A model generated the notes under the pieces. It was given only the letters and a program-made list of their open reading frames with translations, was not told the DNA's origin and searched no databases. The translations under genes were made by a program, and so were the position numbers. Positions 1 to 4,983 of a stretch of 5,676 nt of DNA are shown here, piece after piece. Each line of letters starts with the position of its first letter. The stretch's first letter is position 1. Source of the DNA: Clostridia bacterium (GTDB lineage: Bacteria; Bacillota_A; Clostridia; Christensenellales; Borkfalkiaceae); NCBI GenBank assembly GCA_017456945.1, contig JAFTIK010000078.1:1-5676 (forward strand), read 5' to 3'.

Positions 1-704
1 ATTCCCGCAGATACCGCCGCGTTAAGACTTTCCATACCGTTTTGCATAGGAATACTAACCGTAACGTCTGCGCGCGCTTTTAGTTTGTCGCTTACGCCAC
101 GCCCTTCGTTTCCGATAACCAAACAGAATTCCCCTTGAATATCAGACTTAAACACGTTTTTGCCGTTCATATCGGCAACCACTATCGGATATTCAATTAA
201 GCCTAGCAGTTCTTCTCTATTTCCACGAACTATATTCGCCCTAAAAACACCGCTCATACTGCTACGAACGCATTTAGGCGAAAATGGGTCGGCAGAATCG
301 TCCGTCATATAAACGTCTTTATACCCCGACGCCACGGCAGTTCTTAGAATAGCCCCCACGTTAGAAGGGTCTGAAACCCCGTCTAAAAACAAACAACTTG
401 AAGTTGGGCTAGTTAAACGGTTACTAGGCTTTTCCACCACGGCTAGAACGCCTTGTGGTGTAACTTCGGCGCTAACCGATTTATAAACCTGCTCGTCGCA
501 TTCTTCCACCTTAAAAGGGACTTCGCCGAGAGCCGACAAGCCCTTTTCCGTGCCGAGAACGACCTTTACGGGTAGATTTAACGACACTACTTCTCTAACC
601 GTTTTAACGCCTTCTACGACGTACAAATTAAGCGCGTCGCGAAACTTTTTATCGGAAAGAGAACGGATTTCTTTAATTAGAGAGTTCTGTTTAGAAGTTA
701 TCAT
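1..704 (-). CDS. TrmH/SpoU-family RNA 2'-O-methyltransferase (3' end cut by window edge)
   Basis: Translating the reverse complement from the ATG at 702-704 gives 234 open codons that run off the left edge, so the last 15-25 or so residues are missing. An N-terminal SpoU substrate-binding-like region (residues about 5-90, with YVVEGVKTVREV) is followed by the SPOUT methyltransferase domain. The three SPOUT motifs are visible: LDGVSDPSNVGAILRTA (107-123), IGNEGRGVS (197-205) with IPM (218-220), and MESLNAAVSAG (224-234). The last two form the trefoil-knot S-adenosylmethionine site. Members of this family methylate a ribose 2'-OH in rRNA or tRNA; the likely target is 23S rRNA, but the exact nucleotide cannot be read from sequence. 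It lies 51 bases after rplT, a position often seen in Firmicutes ahead of pheST. No clear Shine-Dalgarno precedes the ATG, and a hairpin ends only a few bases upstream. GTG at 705-707 is an in-frame alternative start. Confidence 0.93.
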   Translation of the reverse strand, partial: MITSKQNSLIKEIRSLSDKKFRDALNLYVVEGVKTVREVVSLNLPVKVVLGTEKGLSALGEVPFKVEECDEQVYKSVSAEVTPQGVLAVVEKPSNRLTSPTSSCLFLDGVSDPSNVGAILRTAVASGYKDVYMTDDSADPFSPKCVRSSMSGVFRANIVRGNREELLGLIEYPIVVADMNGKNVFKSDIQGEFCLVIGNEGRGVSDKLKARADVTVSIPMQNGMESLNAAVSAG

Positions 705-710
705 CACGTT

Positions 711-745
711 GAAATAAAGCCTACGGAAAAAATTCGGTAGGCTTT
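711..745 (-). terminator. Hairpin between rplT and the RNA methyltransferase, probable terminator or attenuator
   Basis: Positions 716-724 and 737-745 are perfectly complementary over 9 bp (AAAGCCTAC/GTAGGCTTT). A single G-G mismatch and three further pairs extend the stem inward to an A-rich loop on the plus strand. On the minus strand the stem runs into TTTATTT (712-718), a short interrupted U-tract. It starts 10 bases after the rplT stop and ends about 7 bases before the methyltransferase ATG. It fits a partial rho-independent terminator closing infC-rpmI-rplT, with read-through to the methyltransferase. The imperfect U-tract makes termination efficiency uncertain. Confidence 0.7.
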
Positions 746-755
746 AAAAACTTAT

Positions 756-1103
756 TTACGCTTGTTTTGCCTTTTCGCAAAGAGCGGTGAATGCAGTTGC
801 GTCGCTAACAGCGATTTCTGCAAGAACCTTTCTGTTAAGTTCAATGCCTGCTTTCTTCAAGCCGAACATGAACTTGCTGTAAGAAAGACCGTTAAGTCTT
901 GCAGCAGCGTTAATTCTTGCAATCCAAAGAGAACGGAAATCTCTTTTCTTTGCCTTTCTACCGATATAAGCGTACATACCCGCTTTCATAACGGCTTCAC
1001 GCGCTACTCTATATCTTTTGCTTCTTCCGCCAAAGTAACCTTTAGCGAGTTTTAATATTTTTCTACGCTTTTTAACAGCGTTTACAGCTCTTTTAATACG
1101 CAT
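756..1103 (-). CDS. rplT: 50S ribosomal protein L20
   Basis: This 115-residue protein has the conserved L20 plan: a very basic N-terminal extension that threads into 23S rRNA ([20 protein letters not shown]), the [17 protein letters not shown] block, and a globular part with [19 protein letters not shown] and [21 protein letters not shown]20 usually has about 115-120 residues, so the gene is complete. L20 binds 23S rRNA early and is needed for 50S assembly. In low-GC Gram-positives it also represses its own operon by binding the infC leader mRNA. The ATG at 1101-1103 is set by a strong AAGGAGG (1111-1117) with 7-base spacing. Only 18 bases separate it from the rpmI stop, which fits co-transcription and coupled translation. 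The TAA stop is followed by the hairpin at 711-745. Confidence 0.99.
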   Translation of the reverse strand: MRIKRAVNAVKKRRKILKLAKGYFGGRSKRYRVAREAVMKAGMYAYIGRKAKKRDFRSLWIARINAAARLNGLSYSKFMFGLKKAGIELNRKVLAEIAVSDATAFTALCEKAKQA

Positions 1104-1121
1104 AATTCTGCCTCCTTCCTA

Positions 1122-1319
1122 CTATTTATTGTAAATGAGCGTCTGAATGGTCTTCTGCTGAGTAGCGTCAACGTATGCGCCTTGGCAGAGATTATTCTTT
1201 CTCTTTCTGTCTTTCTTAGTTAAAATGTGGTTCTTTCCCGAGCATGCTCTTTTAATTTTGCCCGTTGCGGTCGTTCTGAAACGTTTTTTAGCCGCACTTT
1301 TGGTTTTCATTTTAGGCAT
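1122..1319 (-). CDS. rpmI: 50S ribosomal protein L35
   Basis: This 65-residue, strongly basic protein starts [20 protein letters not shown] and continues with [21 protein letters not shown], the standard L35 N-terminal and central signature. The length matches the family (about 64-66). The C-terminal third ([19 protein letters not shown]) is less conserved, but the final lysine after an aromatic-containing segment is typical. L35 is a small structural component of the 50S subunit. The ATG at 1317-1319 has a near-perfect GGAGGA (1327-1332) upstream with 7-base spacing. The gene lies between infC (32-base gap) and rplT (18-base gap), the invariant order of this operon in most bacteria. It ends in TAG, and the rplT ribosome binding site follows almost at once. 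Confidence 0.98.
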   Translation of the reverse strand: MPKMKTKSAAKKRFRTTATGKIKRACSGKNHILTKKDRKRKNNLCQGAYVDATQQKTIQTLIYNK

Positions 1320-1351
1320 TGTAATGTCCTCCGTTTATTGTTTTTATAAGT

Positions 1352-1864
1352 TTACGCCTTCACGGGTACGAGCATCATCCAAATGTTCCTACCTTCCGTA
1401 AGCGGTTGCTTTTCCATAGTACCGTATTCTTTGACGATTTCAAAGAATCTTTTCATAACTTCAAGCCCAAGTTCTGCGTGCGCCATCTGACGCCCTCTCA
1501 TTCTTATAGACACTTTGACTTTGTTGCCTGCGCTTAAGAATTTTTGCGCTTGCTTTGCCTTTACGTTAAGGTCGCCCACGTCAATCGTCATTGAAAGCCA
1601 AACTTCTTTGATTTCAATAACCTTTTGGTTTTTCTTTTGTTCCTTTGCTTTCTTTGCAAGTTCAAAAAGATATTTGCCGTAGTTCATTACCTTACATACG
1701 GGCGGGGTTGCGTTGGGGGAAATCTTGACTAAATCAAGCCCTGCGTCTTCTGCAATGTTTAACGCTTCTCTTGAAGATACGATGCCGAGTTGTTCGCCAG
1801 TTTCACCGATAAGGCGAACTTCTTTATCTCTTATCTCCGCGTTAATCTGATGTTCTTTTTTAAT
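1352..1864 (-). CDS. infC: Translation initiation factor IF-3, AUU start codon
   Basis: The full gene is 170 codons if read from ATT at 1862-1864. An ATG-only call would begin at 1687 and lose 59 residues. The protein opens (I/M)KKEHQINAEIRDKEVRLIG, followed by GEQLGIVSSREALNIAEDAG and LDLVKISPNATPPVCKVMNY, the conserved IF3 N-domain and signature. The basic linker helix (GKYLFELAKKAKEQKKNQK) leads to the C-domain with IKEVWLSMTIDVGDLNVKAK, FLSAGNKVKVSIRMRGRQMA and KQPLTEGRNIWMMLVPVK. The length fits the family (about 170-180). IF3 binds the 30S subunit, prevents premature 50S joining and checks start-codon and initiator-tRNA pairing. The ATT start is supported by a GAGAGGT Shine-Dalgarno at 1873-1879 with 8-base spacing and by conservation right up to that codon. 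It is the first gene of the operon with rpmI and rplT, downstream of an attenuator leader. Confidence 0.97.
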   Translation of the reverse strand: MKKEHQINAEIRDKEVRLIGETGEQLGIVSSREALNIAEDAGLDLVKISPNATPPVCKVMNYGKYLFELAKKAKEQKKNQKVIEIKEVWLSMTIDVGDLNVKAKQAQKFLSAGNKVKVSIRMRGRQMAHAELGLEVMKRFFEIVKEYGTMEKQPLTEGRNIWMMLVPVKA

Positions 1865-1872
1865 GGTTATAT

Positions 1873-1879
1873 ACCTCTC
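1873..1879 (-). promoter_or_regulatory. Ribosome binding site of infC that fixes the AUU start
   Basis: GAGAGGT on the minus strand lies 8 bases before ATT (1862-1864). No ATG, GTG or TTG occurs at the proper distance, so this site selects the non-canonical start. The last three bases of this stretch (GGT) could pair with ACC just before the start codon in a tiny GGT-ATATA-ACC hairpin, probably too weak to matter alone. Confidence 0.8.
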
Positions 1880-1920
1880 TATAAAATTTTCCTTTTACCG
1901 AAACTTCGGTGGAATACCAT

Positions 1921-1954
1921 AAAAAACGGGTTGCTCTACAAGTAAAAGCAACCC
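1921..1954 (-). terminator. Intrinsic terminator inside the infC leader (attenuator)
   Basis: On the minus strand GGGTTGCT (1954-1947) pairs perfectly with AGCAACCC (1935-1928) around an 11-base loop. The stem is followed by G and six T residues (1926-1921). This is a textbook rho-independent terminator, placed about 55 bases ahead of the infC start and after the operon promoter. It can therefore stop transcription before infC, which is the hallmark of an attenuator. Confidence 0.9.
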
Positions 1955-2003
1955 TTAAAATACACACCAAAAACGGACTAAACCGTAGTTGAAAAAGTAT
2001 TGA

Positions 2004-2026
2004 GCCGAACGATTTCTACCGTCGGC
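2004..2026 (-). promoter_or_regulatory. Hairpin in the infC leader next to the antiterminator arm
   Basis: GCCGA (2026-2022 on the minus strand) pairs with TCGGC (2008-2004). After one bulged base, CG pairs with CG, giving 7 bp around an 8-base loop. It sits 3 bases downstream of the antiterminator arm and could be part of the protein-recognition fold of the leader. Confidence 0.55.
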
Positions 2027-2057
2027 GAGAAGGGTCACTTCTGCTTTAAGCCTTTAT

Positions 2058-2086
2058 ATATTACACTTTTTATAGCCCTTTGTCAA
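2058..2086 (-). promoter_or_regulatory. Sigma-A-type promoter of the infC operon
   Basis: On the minus strand a perfect -35 box TTGACA (2086-2081) is separated by exactly 17 bases from TAATAT (2063-2058), a 4/6 match to TATAAT. Transcription should start near 2051. The -35 box lies 17 bases past the stop codon of the upstream membrane-protein gene, so the promoter fills the intergenic space. The exact -10 register is slightly uncertain because the stretch TAATATATAA offers shifted alternatives. Confidence 0.8.
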
Positions 2087-2103
2087 CTATTTTTAACCGT
2101 CTT

Positions 2104-2895
2104 TTAAACTTTTTGCTCTGCGCGACTTATTTCTGCGTTAAGAAAAAATTCTTTTATGCGGTCGTCGCGTTCTTTTTCCGTGCGATAGAATAACAGCACG
2201 CCACTCTTAAACGACGGGTAACAATCGGAATACTCTGCTCTCATATAAATCTTTTTAGGGTCGGTAGTTATAATGCTTATTTTGTGTATTCCGTGACGGA
2301 AATGTTCTGCTTCTTGAATAGTTACGGGCTCATCAAAACAACTTTTACAGAAAGGGCAACTAACTAGTTCCCTATGCGGAATACCAGCCGTTCTCGCTTC
2401 GTAAATTTCAATTAAGTCGAAGTCGTTTTCGTCAGACATCTTTATCGACTTGGTGTACCAGTGGGTAGCGTTCTCGTCACGAACGACTATCTCGCCGTTA
2501 TATACCGAATACTTACGGTTATCGCCAACGAAAGTAAAATCGTAAAGATTTCTAGAAACGTTGGTAGCCCCGCAAGATAATTGCTTGTAAGAATAATCTT
2601 CCTTTCCCAAATGGCAAGGGATATGAACGTGATACCACACGCCGTCAATTGAAAGCCGTTTATCTTTACGCTTAATAATTAAATCGTAAATAGTTTTTAC
2701 GACGAAAAATACTATAGAATATAGAACTGCCGCTATAACCGCCGTAATTGCAATGGCAAGAGCCTTGTGCATAATACTTTCTAAAAACGGATATAAAAAT
2801 TCGTTAAACACGCTATCTACTATAAAGAATACGGTAAAAGTTATACCGTGTATTGCCGACAAAGCAATCGCCGTTGTGTTTTTTATCTCTCTCAT
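2104..2895 (-). CDS. Hypothetical membrane protein: two transmembrane helices plus beta-rich soluble domain
   Basis: I do not recognise this 263-residue protein by family. Two hydrophobic segments lie at about residues 8-28 and 44-73. The basic stretch KRKDKR (75-80) right after the second suggests that the C-terminal domain is cytoplasmic. Residues 81-260 look rich in beta strands, starting LSIDGVWYHVHIP and including LYDFTFVGDNRKYSVYNGEI. A cysteine cluster CPFCKSC (180-186), with further Cys at 94, 108 and 225, could bind a metal. The order of two membrane helices and then a G-x-W-initiated beta domain recalls two-helix beta-barrel proteins such as the CBASS effector Cap15, but no cyclase or other defence gene is adjacent, so this is only an architectural resemblance. 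The ATG at 2893-2895 follows the phosphatase gene by 18 bases with a weak purine-rich ribosome binding site (AAAGGGAAAGGG), so the two are probably co-transcribed. Confidence 0.8.
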   Translation of the reverse strand: MREIKNTTAIALSAIHGITFTVFFIVDSVFNEFLYPFLESIMHKALAIAITAVIAAVLYSIVFFVVKTIYDLIIKRKDKRLSIDGVWYHVHIPCHLGKEDYSYKQLSCGATNVSRNLYDFTFVGDNRKYSVYNGEIVVRDENATHWYTKSIKMSDENDFDLIEIYEARTAGIPHRELVSCPFCKSCFDEPVTIQEAEHFRHGIHKISIITTDPKKIYMRAEYSDCYPSFKSGVLLFYRTEKERDDRIKEFFLNAEISRAEQKV

Positions 2896-2913
2896 TTTCC
2901 CTTTCCCTTTAGT

Positions 2914-3726
2914 TTAACCTACTACTAGTTTTTTCAAATCGTCTATTATCACCGAGTTTGAACAAAGAATACTACCGTTTCTATCTAACGGTAACGGATT
3001 ACCTTCCCAGTCGCAAGACTTTCCGCCCGCCTCTTCTAAAATCAATATGCCAGCAGCGTAATCCCACGGCTTTATCTTCTTTTCAAAGTAGCCGTCTAAC
3101 CTACCACTTGCAATATAGCAAATAGCAAGCGCCGTAGAGCAAGTTCTTCTTAAATCCAAGCAGTTAATAAAAACCCTTTTAGCGCGCGCAAACGAATCTT
3201 CCACTTGAGTTTTGTCCGACACCACTAAGCCACACTCTATAATAGATTGCGCGATAGGTCTATCCGACGTTTTAAGCCTGTTTTCCTTGTAGTTTTCCAC
3301 ACCTATTTTAAGCAATTCTTCAATCCCGTCTTTAGCGACGTAAAGATACGCGCCCTTACCTTTTACACCAAAGAATAGTTCGTAAGTAAAGGGGTTAAAA
3401 TCCACCCCGAACTTTACCACGCCCTTTTCTTGATACGCCAAGGATACCGAACTCATTTTATAATCGTAAATAAGGTTGGTAGTTCCGTCGATAGGGTCTA
3501 ATATAAAAGTTTTATCCAAATAAGCGTGTTTGGGCTCTTCTTCGGTAACAAAACCAACCGACGGGAATTCTTCTTTAAGTTTTTCCTTAACGAAATCGCT
3601 TATAGCCGTATCGGCAACCGTAACGAAATCGTTGGGGTTACCGTCTTTAACCGTGGCTTTAAGTTGTTTGGAAAACATTATTTTACTTGCTTGATATACA
3701 ATATCTATAATTTTATCGTAATTCAT
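2914..3726 (-). CDS. Inositol monophosphatase family protein
   Basis: This 270-residue protein is a complete member of the metal-dependent inositol monophosphatase family (SuhB/IMPase). The Mg-binding motifs are present: NDFVTVAD (32-39), EEEP (62-65), DPIDGTTNL (77-85, Asp77 and Asp80 as ligands) and PWDYAAGILILEEAGG (220-235, Asp222 as ligand). RRTCSTALAICYIASGRLDGY (193-213) corresponds to the usual R-x-x-G-S-A-A-L region, with Cys-Thr where Gly-Ser is common. The family hydrolyses phosphate from myo-inositol phosphates or related sugar phosphates or nucleotides (for example PAP), and substrate cannot be assigned from sequence. The ATG at 3724-3726 has AAGGAG (3733-3738) with 6-base spacing. 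A promoter lies directly upstream, so this is the first gene of a two-gene unit with the membrane protein. Confidence 0.95.
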   Translation of the reverse strand: MNYDKIIDIVYQASKIMFSKQLKATVKDGNPNDFVTVADTAISDFVKEKLKEEFPSVGFVTEEEPKHAYLDKTFILDPIDGTTNLIYDYKMSSVSLAYQEKGVVKFGVDFNPFTYELFFGVKGKGAYLYVAKDGIEELLKIGVENYKENRLKTSDRPIAQSIIECGLVVSDKTQVEDSFARAKRVFINCLDLRRTCSTALAICYIASGRLDGYFEKKIKPWDYAAGILILEEAGGKSCDWEGNPLPLDRNGSILCSNSVIIDDLKKLVVG

Positions 3727-3744
3727 ACCTTGCTCCTTACCCCT

Positions 3745-3773
3745 ATTTTAACACAAAACCGCGCGTATCGCAA
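3745..3773 (-). promoter_or_regulatory. Sigma-A-type promoter of the inositol-phosphatase gene
   Basis: On the minus strand TTGCGA (3773-3768, 4/6 to consensus) and TAAAAT (3750-3745, 5/6) are spaced exactly 17 bases apart. An extended -10 TGT lies immediately before the -10 box. It sits between the upstream terminator and the ribosome binding site of the phosphatase, where a promoter is needed, and predicts a very short 5' leader. Confidence 0.75.
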
Positions 3774-3782
3774 CGATTAAAC

Positions 3783-3816
3783 AAAAAACGCCCGAACTTT
3801 CTAAAAATTCGGGCGT
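3783..3816 (-). terminator. Intrinsic terminator after the DegV/DUF1508 unit
   Basis: ACGCCCGAA (3816-3808 on the minus strand) pairs perfectly over 9 bp with TTCGGGCGT (3796-3788) around an 11-base loop. The stem runs into an unbroken six-T tract (3788-3783). It begins 5 bases after the stop codon at 3822-3824, so it cleanly ends this transcription unit. Confidence 0.93.
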
Positions 3817-3821
3817 AATTA

Positions 3822-4265
3822 TTAGTCTTCTACGATTACGGCGTTCATAGCGAAACGGCGAACCGATTCGATTGCGCTAGTGCAAGAATCTAAAGATTCG
3901 TACGCTTCACCTATACAGATTACCGATTTCTGCGCGGTACGAAGTTTGTAGTAGAATCTACCGAACTTGTCTTTATCGATAATAAAGTTACCCACGCTAG
4001 CGTTCTTGGTAACGGATTCGATAGCCTTTTCAGCGTTCTTTCTAACCGAAACTTCTTCGGTTGCGAGCATAAGTTGACCGTTAGACGCGTAAAGTTTTGC
4101 AGAGAAATGCCCGTTTGCAAGCGTTTCTATCTTCCACTTCCCTTTAAGCCCCTTTTTAACCGTTTCTTCGTCTAACTGAACGGGGGTATATTCTACGTAC
4201 TTATGACCTTCAACCAACCCTTCGGTTACCGGCGAATCTTTGGCGATACGCTTAACGGATTCCAC
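3822..4265 (-). pseudogene. Downstream piece of a frameshifted DUF1508 (YegP-like) membrane protein: second DUF1508 domain
   Basis: Read from GTG at 4263-4265 this gives 147 codons, but the GTG is not a convincing start. It has no ribosome binding site, and the frame stays open upstream with YKSEDQCLKA, exactly the sequence expected to follow GEF in the upstream piece. ESVKRIAKD is the end of the first DUF1508 domain. After a linker (about residues 11-40), a second complete DUF1508 domain follows: GKWKIETLANGHFSAKLYAS, NGQLMLATEEVS, FGRFYYKLRTAQ, CIGEAYESLDSCTSAIESVR. It is clearly paralogous to the first domain in the same gene. DUF1508 units are small beta-rich modules of unknown biochemical role. 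If the shift is a sequencing or assembly error, this and the upstream piece form one 381-residue protein. The gene ends in TAA just before a strong terminator. Confidence 0.85.
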
Positions 4266-4966
4266 TGCTTTAAGGCATTGATCTTCGCTCTTATAAATTC
4301 ACCTACGCAAAGAAGTCTGTTGCCTGCCGATTTAAGTTTATAATAATAATTTTTGTTTTTATCTTGATAAATTACGAATTTGCCCGTTTCTACACCCTTA
4401 ATTATGGTTTCTATACCGTTACGAGCGCCTTCTTCGGTCGAATAAGTTTCGCTACCGAGCATAATTTCCCCGTTAGACGCGAGCAAGCACGAAACGTATT
4501 CGTTGTCGCTTTTAATTTCAACTATCCATTTACCGAGAAGTTTTTTAGCAGGCTTTTCTTCCTTTTTAGGCTCGGTCTTTTTAGCCGTAGGCTTTTTGGT
4601 TGCAGGTTTCTTTGCCTTGGCTTTTTCCTGTTCTTGCTTTTCTTTTTCTGCTTGTTCCAAAGCAATTCTTTGCTTTTCTTCTTGTTCTTTCGCTTCTCTT
4701 AAAGTTTTTTCCCGGGCAAGTCTTCTTGCTTCTTCCTTTGCTTCAAGTTCCTTTTGAATTTTTTCTTGCAACAAACGGTCTTCTTCGGCTTTTTGCTTTG
4801 CTATTGCTTTGGCCTTTTTCTTGTGAGAAACGCCAACTATAACGCCGATTACGATAGCCAAAAGGATAACTAGCGCAAGAGCAAGCGTAATAATCCCCAT
4901 AAGCAACGGGTTATCAACGCCGATAAGTCCGCCGACTGCAGAACCGATATTTTTAATAAATTCCAT
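4226..4966 (-). pseudogene. Upstream piece of a frameshifted membrane-anchored coiled-coil DUF1508 protein
   Basis: The ATG at 4964-4966 follows AAAGGAG (4974-4980) with 7-base spacing. Residues 20-46 form one hydrophobic membrane segment (LLMGIITLALALVILLAIVI and on), followed by KKKAK. Residues 50-118 are a charged Glu/Lys/Gln/Ala-rich probable coiled coil, and 117-142 a Lys/Pro/Ala-rich linker. From 145 comes a DUF1508 (YegP-like) domain: GKWIVEIKSDNEYVSCLLAS, NGEIMLGSETYST, NKNYYYKLKSAG, LLCVGEF. After Phe224 the frame departs from the family pattern (IRAKINALKQW and on) and ends 22 codons later. The minus-one frame resumes the expected YKSEDQCLKAVESVKR. The intact protein would be 381 residues: an anchored stalk with two DUF1508 modules, probably facing the cytoplasm. 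It lies 17 bases after the degV-like gene, hence the same operon. Function unknown. Confidence 0.85.
4293..4299 (-). other. Site of the one-base frameshift in the DUF1508 gene
   Basis: The minus strand reads GGT GAA TTT ATA AGA in the upstream frame. Inserting one base (for example TTTT instead of TTT at 4297-4295) gives GGT GAA TTT TAT AAG AGC GAA GAT CAA TGC, that is GEFYKSEDQC. This aligns with GEAYESLDSC in the second domain of the same gene. A missing base in the T run is the simplest explanation. There is no classical X-XXY-YYZ slippery heptamer. Confidence 0.85.
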
Positions 4967-4983
4967 ATATATACTCCTTTAGT

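Larger units (their letters stand above)
1865..2051 (-). promoter_or_regulatory. infC-rpmI-rplT leader, probable L20-responsive attenuator
   Basis: This untranslated leader of about 185 bases runs from the predicted transcription start to the infC start. It contains, in order: an antiterminator arm GTGACCCTT (2038-2030); a 7-bp hairpin with one bulged base (2026-2004); a linker; the terminator hairpin (1954-1921); and a small ACCGA/TCGGT hairpin (1910-1897). GTGACCCTT can pair over 9 bp (two G-U wobbles) with AAGGGTTGC (1956-1948). That segment overlaps the 5' arm of the terminator, so the two structures exclude each other. In Bacillus subtilis the leader of this same operon binds L20 and stabilises the terminator. 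The context and architecture match that class, but L20 binding itself is inferred here, not seen. Confidence 0.8.

Noticed and set aside
750..780. A promoter for the methyltransferase gene inside the end of rplT (TTGCGA at 780-775)
   Set aside because: At 17-base spacing the -10 position reads AAATAA, a poor match, so the call is not supportable.
762..1055. Plus-strand open frame opposite rplT
   Set aside because: It lies wholly antisense to a certain ribosomal protein gene and has no recognisable protein features.
2104..2895. A CBASS or other anti-phage system built around the two-helix membrane protein
   Set aside because: No cyclic-nucleotide synthase, ubiquitin-like or other defence partner is in the window. 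The neighbours are a housekeeping phosphatase and the infC operon, so only the architectural resemblance is reported.
4263..4265. GTG at 4265 as the genuine start of a separate gene
   Set aside because: There is no ribosome binding site, and the same frame upstream encodes the missing part of the first DUF1508 domain, so the GTG codon is an internal Val in a frameshifted gene.
4290..4300. Programmed -1 ribosomal frameshift at GAATTTATA
   Set aside because: A -1 slip would give the right product, but there is no X-XXY-YYZ heptamer. GAA in the P site would re-pair poorly, and I see no strong stimulatory hairpin just downstream. A mutation or sequence error is simpler.
4364..4842. Overlapping plus-strand open frames rich in Phe, Leu and Ser
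   Set aside because: They are antisense shadows of the Lys/Glu-rich coiled-coil region, with low-complexity composition and no ribosome binding sites.
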